From the NCBI GenBank assembly GCA_031292015.1, contig JARLHY010000206.1:1-13349 (forward strand): a stretch of DNA of 13,349 nt. The letters run 5' to 3'. Positions 1 to 7,908 of this stretch are shown here, one piece after another. Position 1 is the stretch's first letter. Every line of letters starts with the position of its first letter. This DNA comes from Negativicutes bacterium. Lineage in GTDB: Bacteria; Bacillota_C; Negativicutes; Sporomusales_B; JARLHX01. Below the pieces are notes generated by a model. The model searched no databases. It was given only the letters and a program-made list of their open reading frames with translations, and had not been told where the DNA came from. Made by a program: the position numbers and the translations under genes.

Positions 1-1133
1 AGGATAGAGCCGGCGACGACCATGCGCATCGCCTGATTGGTTCCTTCGTAGATCTGGGTGATCTTGGCGTCGCGCATCATCCGCTCCACCGGATACTCCC
101 GGCTGTAGCCGTAGCCGCCGAAGATCTGCACGGCGTCAGTGGTGATACTCATCGCCGCGTCGGAAGCAAACATCTTGGCCATGGCCGCCTCCTTGGAATA
201 AGGGATATGATGCGATTTATTGTAGGCGGCGCGGTAAGTCAGCAGCCTGGCGGCGTCGAGTTTGGTGGCCATGTCGGCCAACATGAAGGAAATGGCCTGG
301 TTGGAAGCGATAGGCTTGCCGAACTGGATCCGTTCCTTGGAATATTTGATGGCGGCTTCCAGCGCCCCCTGGGCTATACCCACCGACTGGGCAGCCACTC
401 CGATCCTTCCGCCGTCCAGGGTGGTCATGGCGATCTTGAACCCTTCGCCTTCTTTACCCAGCATGTTGGCAGCAGGAACCCGGCAGTTTTCAAAAATCAG
501 TTCTCTTTGCACCGAGGAGCGTATCCCCATTTTGACTTCCTTTTTACCAAAAGTAAAGCCGGGAGTGTCTTTCTCGACAATGAACGCGCTAAGGCCTTTC
601 AGCCCTGCCGCCTTGTCGGTGGCAGCGAAGATAACTTCGATTTCGGCTTCCCCACCGTTGGTGTTGAAGACCTTGCTGCCGTTCAGGACATAGCTGTCAC
701 CATCCTTCACGGCAATGGTCGAGCCGGCGGCGGCATCGGTACCGGCGTTGGGTTCGGTCAGGCCGAACGCGCCCAGTTTGGTGCCTTCGGCGAGGGGGCG
801 GAGATATTTTTGTTTTTGCTCCTCGGTTCCGTACTTGAAGATCGGCCAGGAGCACAGCGATACATGGACCGACAGCCCGATGCCGGTGGAACCGCACACT
901 CGCGCGATTTCCTCCACGGCGATCGCGTAGCTCACGAAATCACTGCCTGCTCCGCCGTATTCTTCGGGATAAGGCAGCCCGAGGATGCCGAGCTCGCCCA
1001 TCTCATCAAAGATATTGCGGGGAAACAATTCTTTTTCATCCCGCTCCGCCGCTGTCGGCGCCACCGATTTTTCGGCGAAGTCCCGCACCATTTTGCGGAT
1101 GTCGTCCTGCTCCGGAGTCATGACAAAGTTCAT
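1..1133 (-). CDS. Short-chain acyl-CoA dehydrogenase (butyryl-CoA dehydrogenase type), 3' end cut by window
   Basis: This FAD enzyme family oxidises a short acyl-CoA to the trans-2-enoyl-CoA, or in fermenters runs in reverse with electron-transfer flavoprotein. Reading the minus strand from ATG at 1131-1133 gives 377 codons ([15 protein letters not shown]...), and family members are usually about 380 residues, so only a few C-terminal residues lie outside the window. The N-terminal helical domain contains [13 protein letters not shown]. The middle FAD-binding beta domain carries [14 protein letters not shown]. The C-terminal helical domain holds [20 protein letters not shown] and then IYEGTNQ. 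The Glu of YEGT is residue 363 (codon at 45-47), matching the catalytic base of butyryl-CoA dehydrogenases. A consensus AGGAGG (complement of 1141-1146) lies 7 bases before the ATG. I checked the frame at the start, the middle and the YEGT motif and saw no frameshift. The exact chain length preferred cannot be read from sequence. Whether etfBA genes follow is outside the window. Confidence 0.93.
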   Translation of the reverse strand, partial: MNFVMTPEQDDIRKMVRDFAEKSVAPTAAERDEKELFPRNIFDEMGELGILGLPYPEEYGGAGSDFVSYAIAVEEIARVCGSTGIGLSVHVSLCSWPIFKYGTEEQKQKYLRPLAEGTKLGAFGLTEPNAGTDAAAGSTIAVKDGDSYVLNGSKVFNTNGGEAEIEVIFAATDKAAGLKGLSAFIVEKDTPGFTFGKKEVKMGIRSSVQRELIFENCRVPAANMLGKEGEGFKIAMTTLDGGRIGVAAQSVGIAQGALEAAIKYSKERIQFGKPIASNQAISFMLADMATKLDAARLLTYRAAYNKSHHIPYSKEAAMAKMFASDAAMSITTDAVQIFGGYGYSREYPVERMMRDAKITQIYEGTNQAMRMVVAGSI

Positions 1134-1240
1134 ACTAAATCCTCCTAATTTTTTTGTCCGGTACAACCCGCCAGCTTGTATCACCAGATAAACTTACCCT
1201 CTTGCGAGGATAGAGAAATAGGCCAGGGTAAATCGCGGGT

Positions 1241-1290
1241 CCGGGGCGGGGCGTAAGCGGGCCAATCCCCGCCGCTCACGCCCGTCCCGG
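1241..1290 (-). terminator. GC-rich hairpin after the GntP permease gene
   Basis: The two 20-base arms 1241-1260 (CCGGGGCGGGGCGTAAGCGG) and 1271-1290 (GCCGCTCACGCCCGTCCCGG) are nearly inverted copies, with one bulge and one or two mismatches around a 10-base loop. The hairpin begins 11 bases after the permease stop codon, so it probably ends or protects that transcript. No U-tract follows on the minus strand. It may therefore be an atypical terminator, a 3' stabilising structure, or a dispersed palindromic repeat unit. Confidence 0.45.
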
Positions 1291-1301
1291 TTCAGAACCT
1301 T

Positions 1302-2696
1302 TTAGACAATGCCGAAAAGCGAATAGATGGCAATGGCCACGAAGGCCATCGTTGTTTTGATTACCGTCATGGCGAAAATATCGGGGTAAGATTCGCTGTG
1401 GGTGAGACCGCAAACTGCCAGAAGGGTGATGATGGCGCCGTTGTGCGGCATGGTGTCCAAGCCGCCGGAAGCCATCGAAGCGATCCGGTGCAGTACTTCG
1501 GCCGGAACGTTGGTCTGGGCCGCCCAGGTCATCCACTGTTTGGACATCAGATCCAGGGCGATGGCCATCCCGCCTGAAGCCGAGCCGGTAATGCCGGCAA
1601 GGGTGGTGACGGTGACCCCTTCGGAAACCAGGGGGCTGTTGCCGACATGCAGACTCATCATGGCGGCAGCAATGGATTTGAAGCCAGGCAGCGAGGCGAT
1701 TACGTTGCCGTAGCCAACCTCCGAGGCGGTATTCATGATCGCCAGGAGCGAACCAATGGTGCCGGCGTTAAGCGCCTTAGCCAGGCCGCCCTTCGGCATC
1801 TGCCGCACCCCGATGGCGACGGCCAGGGTGATACCACAGACCAGACCGATAATCAGAGCCCAGATACTGACAACATTTTTCACCGCCGGAACCATCAGCG
1901 GCAGCTTCAGGGCTACAAAAGGTTCGAGCAGGGTGGGATTCCAGGCTACGGTGTTGCCGACATAGTTGACGATCAGCACGGTAAGCAGCGGCAGAACCGA
2001 CAGCTGCCAGGCCGGGAACTTCTGATTCTCGCGGATTTCCGGCTCGTTCAGCTTGTGATCGCCGTATCCCTCCTGGCGGACCAGAGCGCCGCCGACCCGA
2101 CGTTTCAGCCACATCATGCCGACGAAAAAAATGACCGTGCCGCCAAGGGTGCCAAGAATCGGAGCAGAATAAACACTGGTTCCCAAAAAATTAGTTGGGA
2201 TGATATTTTGAATCTGGGGCGTTCCCGGCAGACAGTCCATGGTGAAGGTAAACCCGCCGAGCACGATACACGCCGGGATGAAGCGCTTCGGAATGCCTGC
2301 CTCTTTAAACAAAGCAGCAGCAAAGGGGTAAACAGCGAAGACCACGACAAAGAGGCTGACGCCTCCATAGGTCAATATCGCACAGGACAACACCGTGGAC
2401 AGAATGGCATGCCGTGGCCCCAGCCCTTCGATAATGGCGTGAGCAATGGATTTAGCCATGCCACTGTCCTCCATGACTTTGCCAAAAACCGCGCCCAGCA
2501 TGAAAACCGGGAAGAAAGACTTGACATAAGTAACAGCCTTAGCCATAAACAATTCTGTGTAAGTCGGCATTACAGGCAATCCTTGTGAAACCGCTGCCAA
2601 CAAGGCGAAAACGGGGGCAAACAGAATGACGGAGAATCCCCGGTAGGCGAAGAACATCAGTAAGAACAGACTGAGGATGATACCAAATACTTCCAT
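1302..2696 (-). CDS. GntP-family permease (gluconate/organic acid:H+ symporter family)
   Basis: This is an integral membrane transporter of 464 residues with about 12 hydrophobic segments throughout, the normal length of the GntP family, whose members import gluconate and other hydroxy acids with protons. Family-typical stretches include FPVFMLGAVFGKVMEDSGMAKSI near residues 60-80, FTFTMDCLPGTPQIQNIIPTN near the first third, AGITGSASGGMAIAL, and GLDTMPHNGAIITLLAVCGLTH near the C terminus. I start at ATG 2694-2696 because AGGAGG (complement of 2707-2712) lies 10 bases upstream. A 13-residue in-frame extension back to 2735 would place that ribosome site inside the gene. The substrate cannot be told from sequence. 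The next gene upstream on the same strand encodes an aconitase-type hydratase, and the gene downstream an acyl-CoA dehydrogenase, so a hydroxy di- or tricarboxylate or a similar organic acid is a reasonable guess. Confidence 0.9.
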   Translation of the reverse strand: MEVFGIILSLFLLMFFAYRGFSVILFAPVFALLAAVSQGLPVMPTYTELFMAKAVTYVKSFFPVFMLGAVFGKVMEDSGMAKSIAHAIIEGLGPRHAILSTVLSCAILTYGGVSLFVVVFAVYPFAAALFKEAGIPKRFIPACIVLGGFTFTMDCLPGTPQIQNIIPTNFLGTSVYSAPILGTLGGTVIFFVGMMWLKRRVGGALVRQEGYGDHKLNEPEIRENQKFPAWQLSVLPLLTVLIVNYVGNTVAWNPTLLEPFVALKLPLMVPAVKNVVSIWALIIGLVCGITLAVAIGVRQMPKGGLAKALNAGTIGSLLAIMNTASEVGYGNVIASLPGFKSIAAAMMSLHVGNSPLVSEGVTVTTLAGITGSASGGMAIALDLMSKQWMTWAAQTNVPAEVLHRIASMASGGLDTMPHNGAIITLLAVCGLTHSESYPDIFAMTVIKTTMAFVAIAIYSLFGIV

Positions 2697-2893
2697 GCCA
2701 TCATTACCTCCTGTATATTTCTCGCACGATTTCACCAGTCTCTAAGGTCGGCTTGTCGCATCACCACCCTTACCCATGTTCATGGCCACGCTTTTGTTCC
2801 GGAGCAAACCGCCAATCCCCTGCGGTTAACTACCGACAAAAAAAACCGCAAAACAGACCAGGTCGCGCGTATCCTCGCGGACAACACGATATA
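2697..2893 (-). promoter_or_regulatory. Probable leader of the GntP gene with competing hairpins
   Basis: This gene-free stretch precedes the permease. Read on the minus strand it holds GCGGTT (2849-2844), AACCGC (2827-2822) and GCGGTT (2812-2807). The middle copy can pair with either neighbour: 7 bp around a 16-base loop with the first, or 6 bp around a 9-base loop with the second. An eight-T run follows the first GCGG (with an upstream CCGC at 2880-2877), resembling a terminator tail. This arrangement could be an attenuator. I do not recognise any known riboswitch class, and no convincing -35/-10 pair was found. Confidence 0.25.
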
Positions 2894-2898
2894 GTTTG

Positions 2899-2926
2899 TT
2901 TGCAGTAATTTTGTATGCAAAATATC
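2899..2926. promoter_or_regulatory. Dyad TTTGCA-N11-TGCAAA, possible operator upstream of the GntP gene
   Basis: TTTGCA (2899-2904) and TGCAAA (2916-2921) form an inverted pair, with a tighter one, ATTTTG-N4-CAAAAT, at 2908-2923. The right side reads GCAAAATATC, a 10-mer that recurs exactly in the dyad upstream of the amino acid permease (10721-10730). It may be a regulator binding site. Which protein would bind is unknown. Confidence 0.3.
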
Positions 2927-3133
2927 TTTATAAGCGAACCCCTTTGTCTCGCCGTCGGACTATGTCTGTATTCCGATCAGGCTCTATTTTTTGCTTGTTT
3001 CGTCGATGATTATAAGTTCACCATATCACTATCTACGACTCATTTTATTTTATTATTCCGAAAAAATCAAGAGTCAATATCGCCCAAGCCGGCAACAACA
3101 ATTGCCGACTCAGGCGGGTAAAAATGATTTTGC
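2927..3133. other. Intergenic stretch without recognisable gene
   Basis: AT-rich DNA between the dyad ahead of the GntP gene and the hairpin after the hydratase. Short open frames on the plus strand here have no ribosome binding site and no recognisable protein similarity. I see no RNA gene or repeat in it. Confidence 0.5.
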
Positions 3134-3160
3134 AGACCCTTCTTTCTGCAGAAAAAGGTC
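3134..3160 (-). terminator. Possible intrinsic terminator after the hydratase gene
   Basis: GACCCTTCTTTCT (3134-3146) and AGAAAAAGGTC (3149-3159) pair imperfectly, with two single-base bulges, into a hairpin starting about 10 bases after the hydratase stop codon. On the minus strand it is followed within about a dozen bases by ATTTTTA. The U-tract is displaced, so termination strength is uncertain. Confidence 0.4.
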
Positions 3161-3169
3161 CCGATTACG

Positions 3170-5509
3170 CTACCCGGCGTAGTAGTTGATCAGACACCCG
3201 GCCAGGATGACCTCCCTCTCTCCTTCAGAGAGATTTTTCAGCTGCAGCTCGATAGGAGTTTTGCCTTTTGCGTTGACGATGAAAGCCGGGATTTTCTCCA
3301 CGCCGTCGGCCACAGCCCGGCGGATCCCGGGTATATACAGGTAATCGCCGACGGTAAAAGCGGCCTGGGCTCCCTCTGTGACCGTGAAAGGCAGCATCCC
3401 CCAGTTGACCAGATTGCTGCGGTAGCGTTTGGTGGCGTATTCGACGGCGATATTGGCCTGCCCGCCGAGAACCTTCTGGCAGGAAGCCGCCTGCTCTCTG
3501 GCGGAACCGTCGCCCGGTTTCACGGCAAAGATCGCGCTACCCAGACCGGTGTCCTCCATCAGGCGCCGCAGCTCCGCGGGTGACTCGCCGGCATCGGCTA
3601 TCTGGCGGAACACTCCGGTCAACGCGGCGGTGGGTTCGCAGCCGCTCAGCACTTCGCGCCGCGCCAGTTCCAGTTCGCGCGCCGCCTTGGCTTTGGCGAC
3701 ATAGCCAGGGTCTTTGCGAGACAAGGTGAATTCGGCAAGTTTGTAAGGATTGGACCGATAGGCCGAGGTCTCCCCGGAAGGAATCAACTCGTCGGTGGTA
3801 GTGACCGGGTCGTGGATGATCGAGACCAGCTGCAGCAGGATATTCTCCGCCAGCGGCAACATCTCAGGCCAGTCGGCAATATCGGGCCCGAATTTCAATT
3901 CTTCCTCTGTTCTGGCCTGGTCAAACCCCTGGTAAACCCGGTGTTGGTACACTTGCTGGTCGAAGTGATATTCCGCTGTCACTGCCGGAACATCGACCTC
4001 GGTGGCGGCGGTAAGCCGTCCTTGGTTCAGAGCGGTGGCAGCGATCGACCTGGCATCCATCAGTGCAACCGAAGCCAGTTGGCCGCTGCCGGGCTTCGAG
4101 CCCTCCCGGTTGGGGAAATTCCGGGTGGCGTGGCGGATGCTGAGGGCGTTGTGGGCCGGTGTGTCCCCTGCCCCGAAACAGGGCCCGCAGAAAGCCGTCT
4201 TGATGTCCGCTCCGGCCAGCATCAATTTCTCAACAACGTGAGCGCGGATCAATTCCAGATAGATTGGCTGGCTGGCCGGATAGACGCTCAGCGAAAAATC
4301 GCCGTTGCCTATCGATTTTTGATCCAACATCCCGGCTATGACAGCCAGATTCTCGAAACTGCCGCCGGCGCAGCCCACAACTACGCCTTGTTCAACCTTC
4401 AGTCGTCCGTTTACAAGTTTATCGCTCAGACTAAACCTCAGGTTGGGATTTTCCAGCTGTTTCTGACCTTCGGCTTCGACTTCCCGCAGGATCTCCAAAG
4501 CATGGCGGTTGAACTCGCTGATCGGCCAGACGTTGCTGGGGTGAAACGGCAGGGCGATCATCGGCTCAATCTTGGACAAATCCACTCTGATCAGCCGGTC
4601 ATAGTAGCTGATTTCGGCCGGCTGGAGCTGCTGAAAGGCTTCTGACCGGCCGTGGACCTTGAAGTAGTCCGCGACTTTGGTGTCAGTCAGCCAGATCGAA
4701 GATAAACAGGTGGTCTCGGTAGTCATGACATCGACGCCGTTGCGAAAATCAACAGAGAGATTGGCCACACCCGGTCCGACAAACTCCATGACCTTGTTTT
4801 TGACCAGGCCATTTTTGAATACATCTCGAATGATGGCCAAGGCCACATCCTGCGGCCCGACGCCGGCGGCCGGGCTTCCTTCCAGGTAAACAGCCACCAC
4901 TTCCGGATAGGCTATATCATACGTTTTCTCCAGCAGCTGTTTGACAATCTCGGGACCGCCTTCGCCGACCCCCATGGTACCCAGCGCACCGGAGCGGGTA
5001 TGACTGTCGGAGCCCAGAATCATCCTGCCGCAGCCTGACATCGTTTCCCGCACATACTGATGAATGACCGCCTGATGGGCCGGAACAAAAATACCGCCGT
5101 ATTTCCGGGCCGCCGAAAGCCCAAAGACATGGTCGTCCTCGTTCACCGTTCCGCCAACGGCGCAAAGACTGTTGTGGCAGTTGGTCATAACGTAGGGAAC
5201 GGGAAAGTGCTTTAGTCCACTGGCGCGGGCGGTTTGAACGATTCCCACGTAAGTAATGTCATGGGACGCCAGAACGTCGAACCGCAGCTTCAGGTCGTCG
5301 AGATCGCCGGAACGGTTGTGCTGGGTCAAAATCTGATAGGCGATGGTTCCGGTCCGAGCCGTCTCCCGCTCGATCTTCCGGACACTCAAGGGGCTGAGCC
5401 CGGCGTCGGACAGGCGTCCGTCGATTTCGCCGCCATCCAGCCTGTCGGCGTCTTCCACCAGCACCGTACCTTTCAGCAGATAGACGCCCTTATCCAACAA
5501 CCCGATCAT
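3170..5509 (-). CDS. ybhJ: Aconitase-superfamily hydratase, YbhJ-like
   Basis: A 779-residue [4Fe-4S] hydro-lyase relative, close in length to E. coli YbhJ (about 750), whose substrate is not established. Aconitase signatures appear in order. GSDSHT lies at 166-171. [10 protein letters not shown] puts Cys380 at the first cluster ligand. [10 protein letters not shown] supplies Cys441 and Cys444. TRNFPNR (Arg463, Arg468) matches the spacing of the two substrate-binding arginines of aconitase. The C-terminal swivel domain has YRSNP (Arg585) and GDGSAREQ (669-672). In mitochondrial aconitase the last motif is GSSREH, so the catalytic Ser is kept but the second Ser, a substrate ligand, is Ala here, which hints at a substrate other than citrate. 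I chose ATG 5507-5509, with GAGGGA 5 bases upstream. A TTG 24 bases earlier is in frame but lies upstream of this site. The gene has its own promoter and lies upstream of a GntP permease, which may import its substrate. Confidence 0.9.
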   Translation of the reverse strand: MIGLLDKGVYLLKGTVLVEDADRLDGGEIDGRLSDAGLSPLSVRKIERETARTGTIAYQILTQHNRSGDLDDLKLRFDVLASHDITYVGIVQTARASGLKHFPVPYVMTNCHNSLCAVGGTVNEDDHVFGLSAARKYGGIFVPAHQAVIHQYVRETMSGCGRMILGSDSHTRSGALGTMGVGEGGPEIVKQLLEKTYDIAYPEVVAVYLEGSPAAGVGPQDVALAIIRDVFKNGLVKNKVMEFVGPGVANLSVDFRNGVDVMTTETTCLSSIWLTDTKVADYFKVHGRSEAFQQLQPAEISYYDRLIRVDLSKIEPMIALPFHPSNVWPISEFNRHALEILREVEAEGQKQLENPNLRFSLSDKLVNGRLKVEQGVVVGCAGGSFENLAVIAGMLDQKSIGNGDFSLSVYPASQPIYLELIRAHVVEKLMLAGADIKTAFCGPCFGAGDTPAHNALSIRHATRNFPNREGSKPGSGQLASVALMDARSIAATALNQGRLTAATEVDVPAVTAEYHFDQQVYQHRVYQGFDQARTEEELKFGPDIADWPEMLPLAENILLQLVSIIHDPVTTTDELIPSGETSAYRSNPYKLAEFTLSRKDPGYVAKAKAARELELARREVLSGCEPTAALTGVFRQIADAGESPAELRRLMEDTGLGSAIFAVKPGDGSAREQAASCQKVLGGQANIAVEYATKRYRSNLVNWGMLPFTVTEGAQAAFTVGDYLYIPGIRRAVADGVEKIPAFIVNAKGKTPIELQLKNLSEGEREVILAGCLINYYAG

Positions 5510-5548
5510 ATCAATCCCTCTTCTTCCCTTCAAAATATACTTTTTGTT

Positions 5549-5577
5549 ATTATCTCAGCAAATTGACGATTTTTCAA
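5549..5577 (-). promoter_or_regulatory. Sigma-70/A-type promoter of the hydratase gene
   Basis: On the minus strand TTGAAA (complement of 5572-5577) and GATAAT (complement of 5549-5554) are separated by exactly 17 bases. Each box matches its consensus at 5 of 6 positions. Transcription would begin near 5542, giving a short leader of about 33 bases before the ATG at 5509. Confidence 0.72.
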
Positions 5578-5608
5578 GCTGTAATGTGAGCCATCCTCGC
5601 TGACGCTA

Positions 5609-5635
5609 TTTGTTGTCAGGCTAACCTGCGACAAA
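5609..5635. promoter_or_regulatory. Dyad in the divergent hydratase/response-regulator intergenic region
   Basis: TTTGT (5609-5613) with ACAAA (5631-5635) and CAGG (5617-5620) with CCTG (5625-5628) form a symmetric element just upstream of the hydratase -35 box. GACAAACC at 5630-5637 is repeated directly at 5712-5719, 82 bases away, upstream of the response regulator. Candidate binding sites for the adjacent response regulator, by position only. I found no convincing promoter for the response regulator itself. Confidence 0.25.
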
Positions 5636-5764
5636 CCATAGCCATGGATGCCATTATTTAGTATAGTAATGATATAGGCATCAGTTGCGCTTGCGGCCGT
5701 AGCCTGATTTGGACAAACCGCAAGCTGTCCGGCATCCCTAGCGAAGGGAAAGGAGCTTCTTTTA

Positions 5765-6445
5765 ATGCGTATTCTTCTGGCTGAAGATGACCGCCGCCTT
5801 GGAAAACTCGTCAAATATATGCTTGAAAAGGAGAAAATGCAGGTCGACTGGGTGCTTTCCGGCGATGCAGCCTTGGACTACGCCCTGCACTCGATTCATG
5901 ATGTGCTCATTCTGGACTGGATGATGCCGGGTGCGACCGGCCTTGACGTCAGTTCACAGCTAAGGCAGGCCGGCTTTCAGGGCGGCATTATCATTCTCAC
6001 CGCCAAGGACGGGGTGAGCGACCGGGTGCTGGGTTTGGATATGGGGGCCGACGACTATCTGGTAAAGCCCTTCGAATTCCAGGAACTTCTGGCCCGGATC
6101 CGCGCCGTTTCCCGCAGAAGCGGTTTCAAAATCCGGGATGATCTCCTGCAAGTCGGCGACCTTGTTCTGAATCGCTTGACCAAGACCGCCAAACGGGGCA
6201 ATAGAGAAATTCAGCTGACCGGCCGCGAATTCCAACTTCTCGAACTCCTGGCCCAGAACTCCGGCAGCGTCTTGCCGCGGGAACTGATCCTGGACCGGAT
6301 ATGGGGCTTGGAAGCCGAAGTATCGTCAAACAACCTCGACGCATTTGTCCGGCTGCTCCGCAAAAAAATCGATTTCCCGGATGAAAGAGGCTTGATTCAC
6401 AATATCAGGGGTATAGGCTATAAGCTGGAGGCCCAGCATGTTTAA
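5765..6445 (+). CDS. OmpR/PhoB-family response regulator
   Basis: A 226-residue cytoplasmic DNA-binding regulator. The receiver domain (about 1-118) shows the acidic pocket EDD at 7-9, the phospho-acceptor Asp51 in LILDWMMPG, Thr79 in ILTAKD, and Lys101 in LVKPF. The C-terminal winged helix (about 128-224) includes LTGREFQLLELLAQNSG, VLPRELILDRIWG and the end motif IHNIRGIGYKLE typical of the OmpR class. AAAGGAG (5749-5755) lies 9 bases before the ATG. The last codons overlap the start of the histidine kinase gene by 8 bases, so the two are translated together and are almost certainly cognate partners. The gene is divergent from the YbhJ-like hydratase, about 255 bases away. Control of that gene or of the GntP permease is possible but only inferred from position. 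Confidence 0.95.
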   Translation: MRILLAEDDRRLGKLVKYMLEKEKMQVDWVLSGDAALDYALHSIHDVLILDWMMPGATGLDVSSQLRQAGFQGGIIILTAKDGVSDRVLGLDMGADDYLVKPFEFQELLARIRAVSRRSGFKIRDDLLQVGDLVLNRLTKTAKRGNREIQLTGREFQLLELLAQNSGSVLPRELILDRIWGLEAEVSSNNLDAFVRLLRKKIDFPDERGLIHNIRGIGYKLEAQHV

Positions 6446-7751
6446 CAAGTTCCGTAACCGGCTGACCCTTGTTTATGGGACGGTTATGGCTATTTTCCTT
6501 TTGGTGCTGCTGGCGGTTATCACCTCCGGCATAACCTGGCTGGTTTACGCCGAACGGCGGGATGAAATCCGGCTGATCGCCAAAGAACTCGGCGAAGAGC
6601 ACAAAGAACGGCTGATAAAATATCTCGGCCAAAACGTCCCGCCCGAAATCGTCTCGCAAGACGACACCCGGGACATTAGCGGTCAGATGTTTTATTATCT
6701 GACTGACGCCGGAGGCCGTCTGATAAAGATCGACGAACCAAACTCTGTATTGAAGCCATTCATCGACGATATCCTCCAGACCGGCGGTTGGCCGGACTCC
6801 GCCATCCGCATTGAACATTTCACGCTGCCGGAGGGGCAAAAGGCAACCGTTATTCTCGCTGTTCACTATATCTACGATGGGCAAAAACTGCTGGGGACTC
6901 TGCTGGCAGGTAAGGATATCACCGCTTATTATCAGGTACTCAATCATTTTCTCTATATTCTGCTTGGCGTATCGATCCTCTTTCTGACCGGCGCTGCCGG
7001 GCTCGGGCACCTGCTGGCCGGGCGGGCGATGATCCCTATCGAGCAGGCCTATTTCCGCCAGCGGCAGTTTGTCGCCGATGCTTCCCACGAACTGAGGACG
7101 CCGCTGAGTGTGCTGATGACATCGCTGGAATTCCTTCAGGGTGAAGAGGCCAACGACCTGACTCCGCTCTCTCGGCAAGTAGTGCACGATATGCAGGATG
7201 AAGTCAGGAAGACAACCAGAATTGTCGGTGATCTGCTCACCCTGGCCCGCGCCGATACAGGCAATACCCGCTGCCTCAGAGAAAATTTCGACCTCATAGC
7301 AGTGGCGGAGCGGGTTTTTCGCGGCCTGACCCCCCAGGCGGCCGCGAAAGATATAGCCATAACTGTGGCTGGCCCGGACAGCATCCGGATGGAGGCCGAC
7401 CAGGCTCACCTCGAACAACTTCTCTATATTCTTGCGGACAACGCCATCAAGTATACGCAGCCGGGGGGAACGATAACCGTCAGTCTTTCGGTCGACCGGA
7501 GCGAGAATCCTTCAGCCAGAATCATAGTGACCGATACCGGGATTGGGATTCCACCCGAATATCAATCTCTGGTATTTGAGCGCTTTTTCCGGGTCGATAA
7601 AGCCCGATCACGTGAAGACGGCGGCGTCGGATTAGGTCTGGCCATCGCCGAGTCCATCGTCCACCTTCACGGCGGAACCATCGAACTGACCAGTTCGCCG
7701 GACAAGGGCAGTTCTTTCACAGTAACCCTTCCCTGTGGCAGCAAGGTTTAA
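6438..7751 (+). CDS. Membrane sensor histidine kinase
   Basis: A 437-residue kinase partnered with the response regulator whose stop it overlaps (start at 6438, regulator stop at 6443-6445). Transmembrane helices lie at about 13-36 and 169-195 and enclose an extracytoplasmic sensor region of about 130 residues that I cannot assign to a named fold. The dimerisation domain follows very closely: ADASHELRTPLS with phospho-acceptor His217. The ATP-binding domain has the N box DNAIKY (Asn335), G1 DTGIGIP (366-372), F box ERFFRVD (381-387) and G2 GGVGLGLA (395-402). Only about 20 residues separate the second membrane helix from the H box. The AMIPIE proline stretch is present, but there is no room for a full HAMP domain. 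The signal sensed is unknown. The gene ends just before a strong terminator. Confidence 0.94.
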   Translation: MFNKFRNRLTLVYGTVMAIFLLVLLAVITSGITWLVYAERRDEIRLIAKELGEEHKERLIKYLGQNVPPEIVSQDDTRDISGQMFYYLTDAGGRLIKIDEPNSVLKPFIDDILQTGGWPDSAIRIEHFTLPEGQKATVILAVHYIYDGQKLLGTLLAGKDITAYYQVLNHFLYILLGVSILFLTGAAGLGHLLAGRAMIPIEQAYFRQRQFVADASHELRTPLSVLMTSLEFLQGEEANDLTPLSRQVVHDMQDEVRKTTRIVGDLLTLARADTGNTRCLRENFDLIAVAERVFRGLTPQAAAKDIAITVAGPDSIRMEADQAHLEQLLYILADNAIKYTQPGGTITVSLSVDRSENPSARIIVTDTGIGIPPEYQSLVFERFFRVDKARSREDGGVGLGLAIAESIVHLHGGTIELTSSPDKGSSFTVTLPCGSKV

Positions 7752-7792
7752 CTTTGTATTCAGAGTCCACTCAATCTCTGGGTAATACAGCC

Positions 7793-7818
7793 AAAACCAC
7801 TCGTTGAGTGGTTTTTTT
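7793..7818 (+). terminator. Intrinsic terminator of the two-component operon
   Basis: AAAACCACTC (7793-7802), a 3-base loop GTT, and GAGTGGTTTT (7806-7815) make a perfect 10-bp stem, and the T run continues to 7818. It lies about 40 bases after the histidine kinase stop codon and fits a rho-independent terminator well. Confidence 0.9.
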
Positions 7819-7868
7819 GATTCTACAGTTTAATACGACGCTCGCTTGCCTTTTTTCATTTTGCAGGC

Positions 7869-7886
7869 AAAGCGCATCCGCTTTTT
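7869..7886 (+). terminator. Small hairpin with T-run between convergent genes
   Basis: AAAGCG (7869-7874), CATC, then CGCTTT (7879-7884) running into TTTTT. On the plus strand it looks like a weak second terminator for the two-component operon. On the minus strand, AAAGCG-GATG-CGCTTT lies about 25 bases after the acetyltransferase stop and could serve that operon too, though without a long T-tract. Confidence 0.35.
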
Positions 7887-7908
7887 GTCAGTCAGAGGAC
7901 TTCCCCTG

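Noticed and set aside
207..1148. A 313-codon open frame on the plus strand
   Set aside because: It lies antisense to the acyl-CoA dehydrogenase, whose motifs are unmistakable. The frame has no ribosome site and a low-complexity, non-family protein.
1647..2588. A 313-codon open frame on the plus strand
   Set aside because: Antisense to the GntP permease; its protein is rich in Gln, His and Arg and resembles no family, as expected of a shadow frame.
3812..4645. A 277-codon open frame on the plus strand
   Set aside because: Antisense to the hydratase, without start signals or recognisable motifs.
6405..7418. A 337-codon open frame on the minus strand
   Set aside because: Antisense to the response regulator and histidine kinase genes, which have clear catalytic motifs; no supporting ribosome site.
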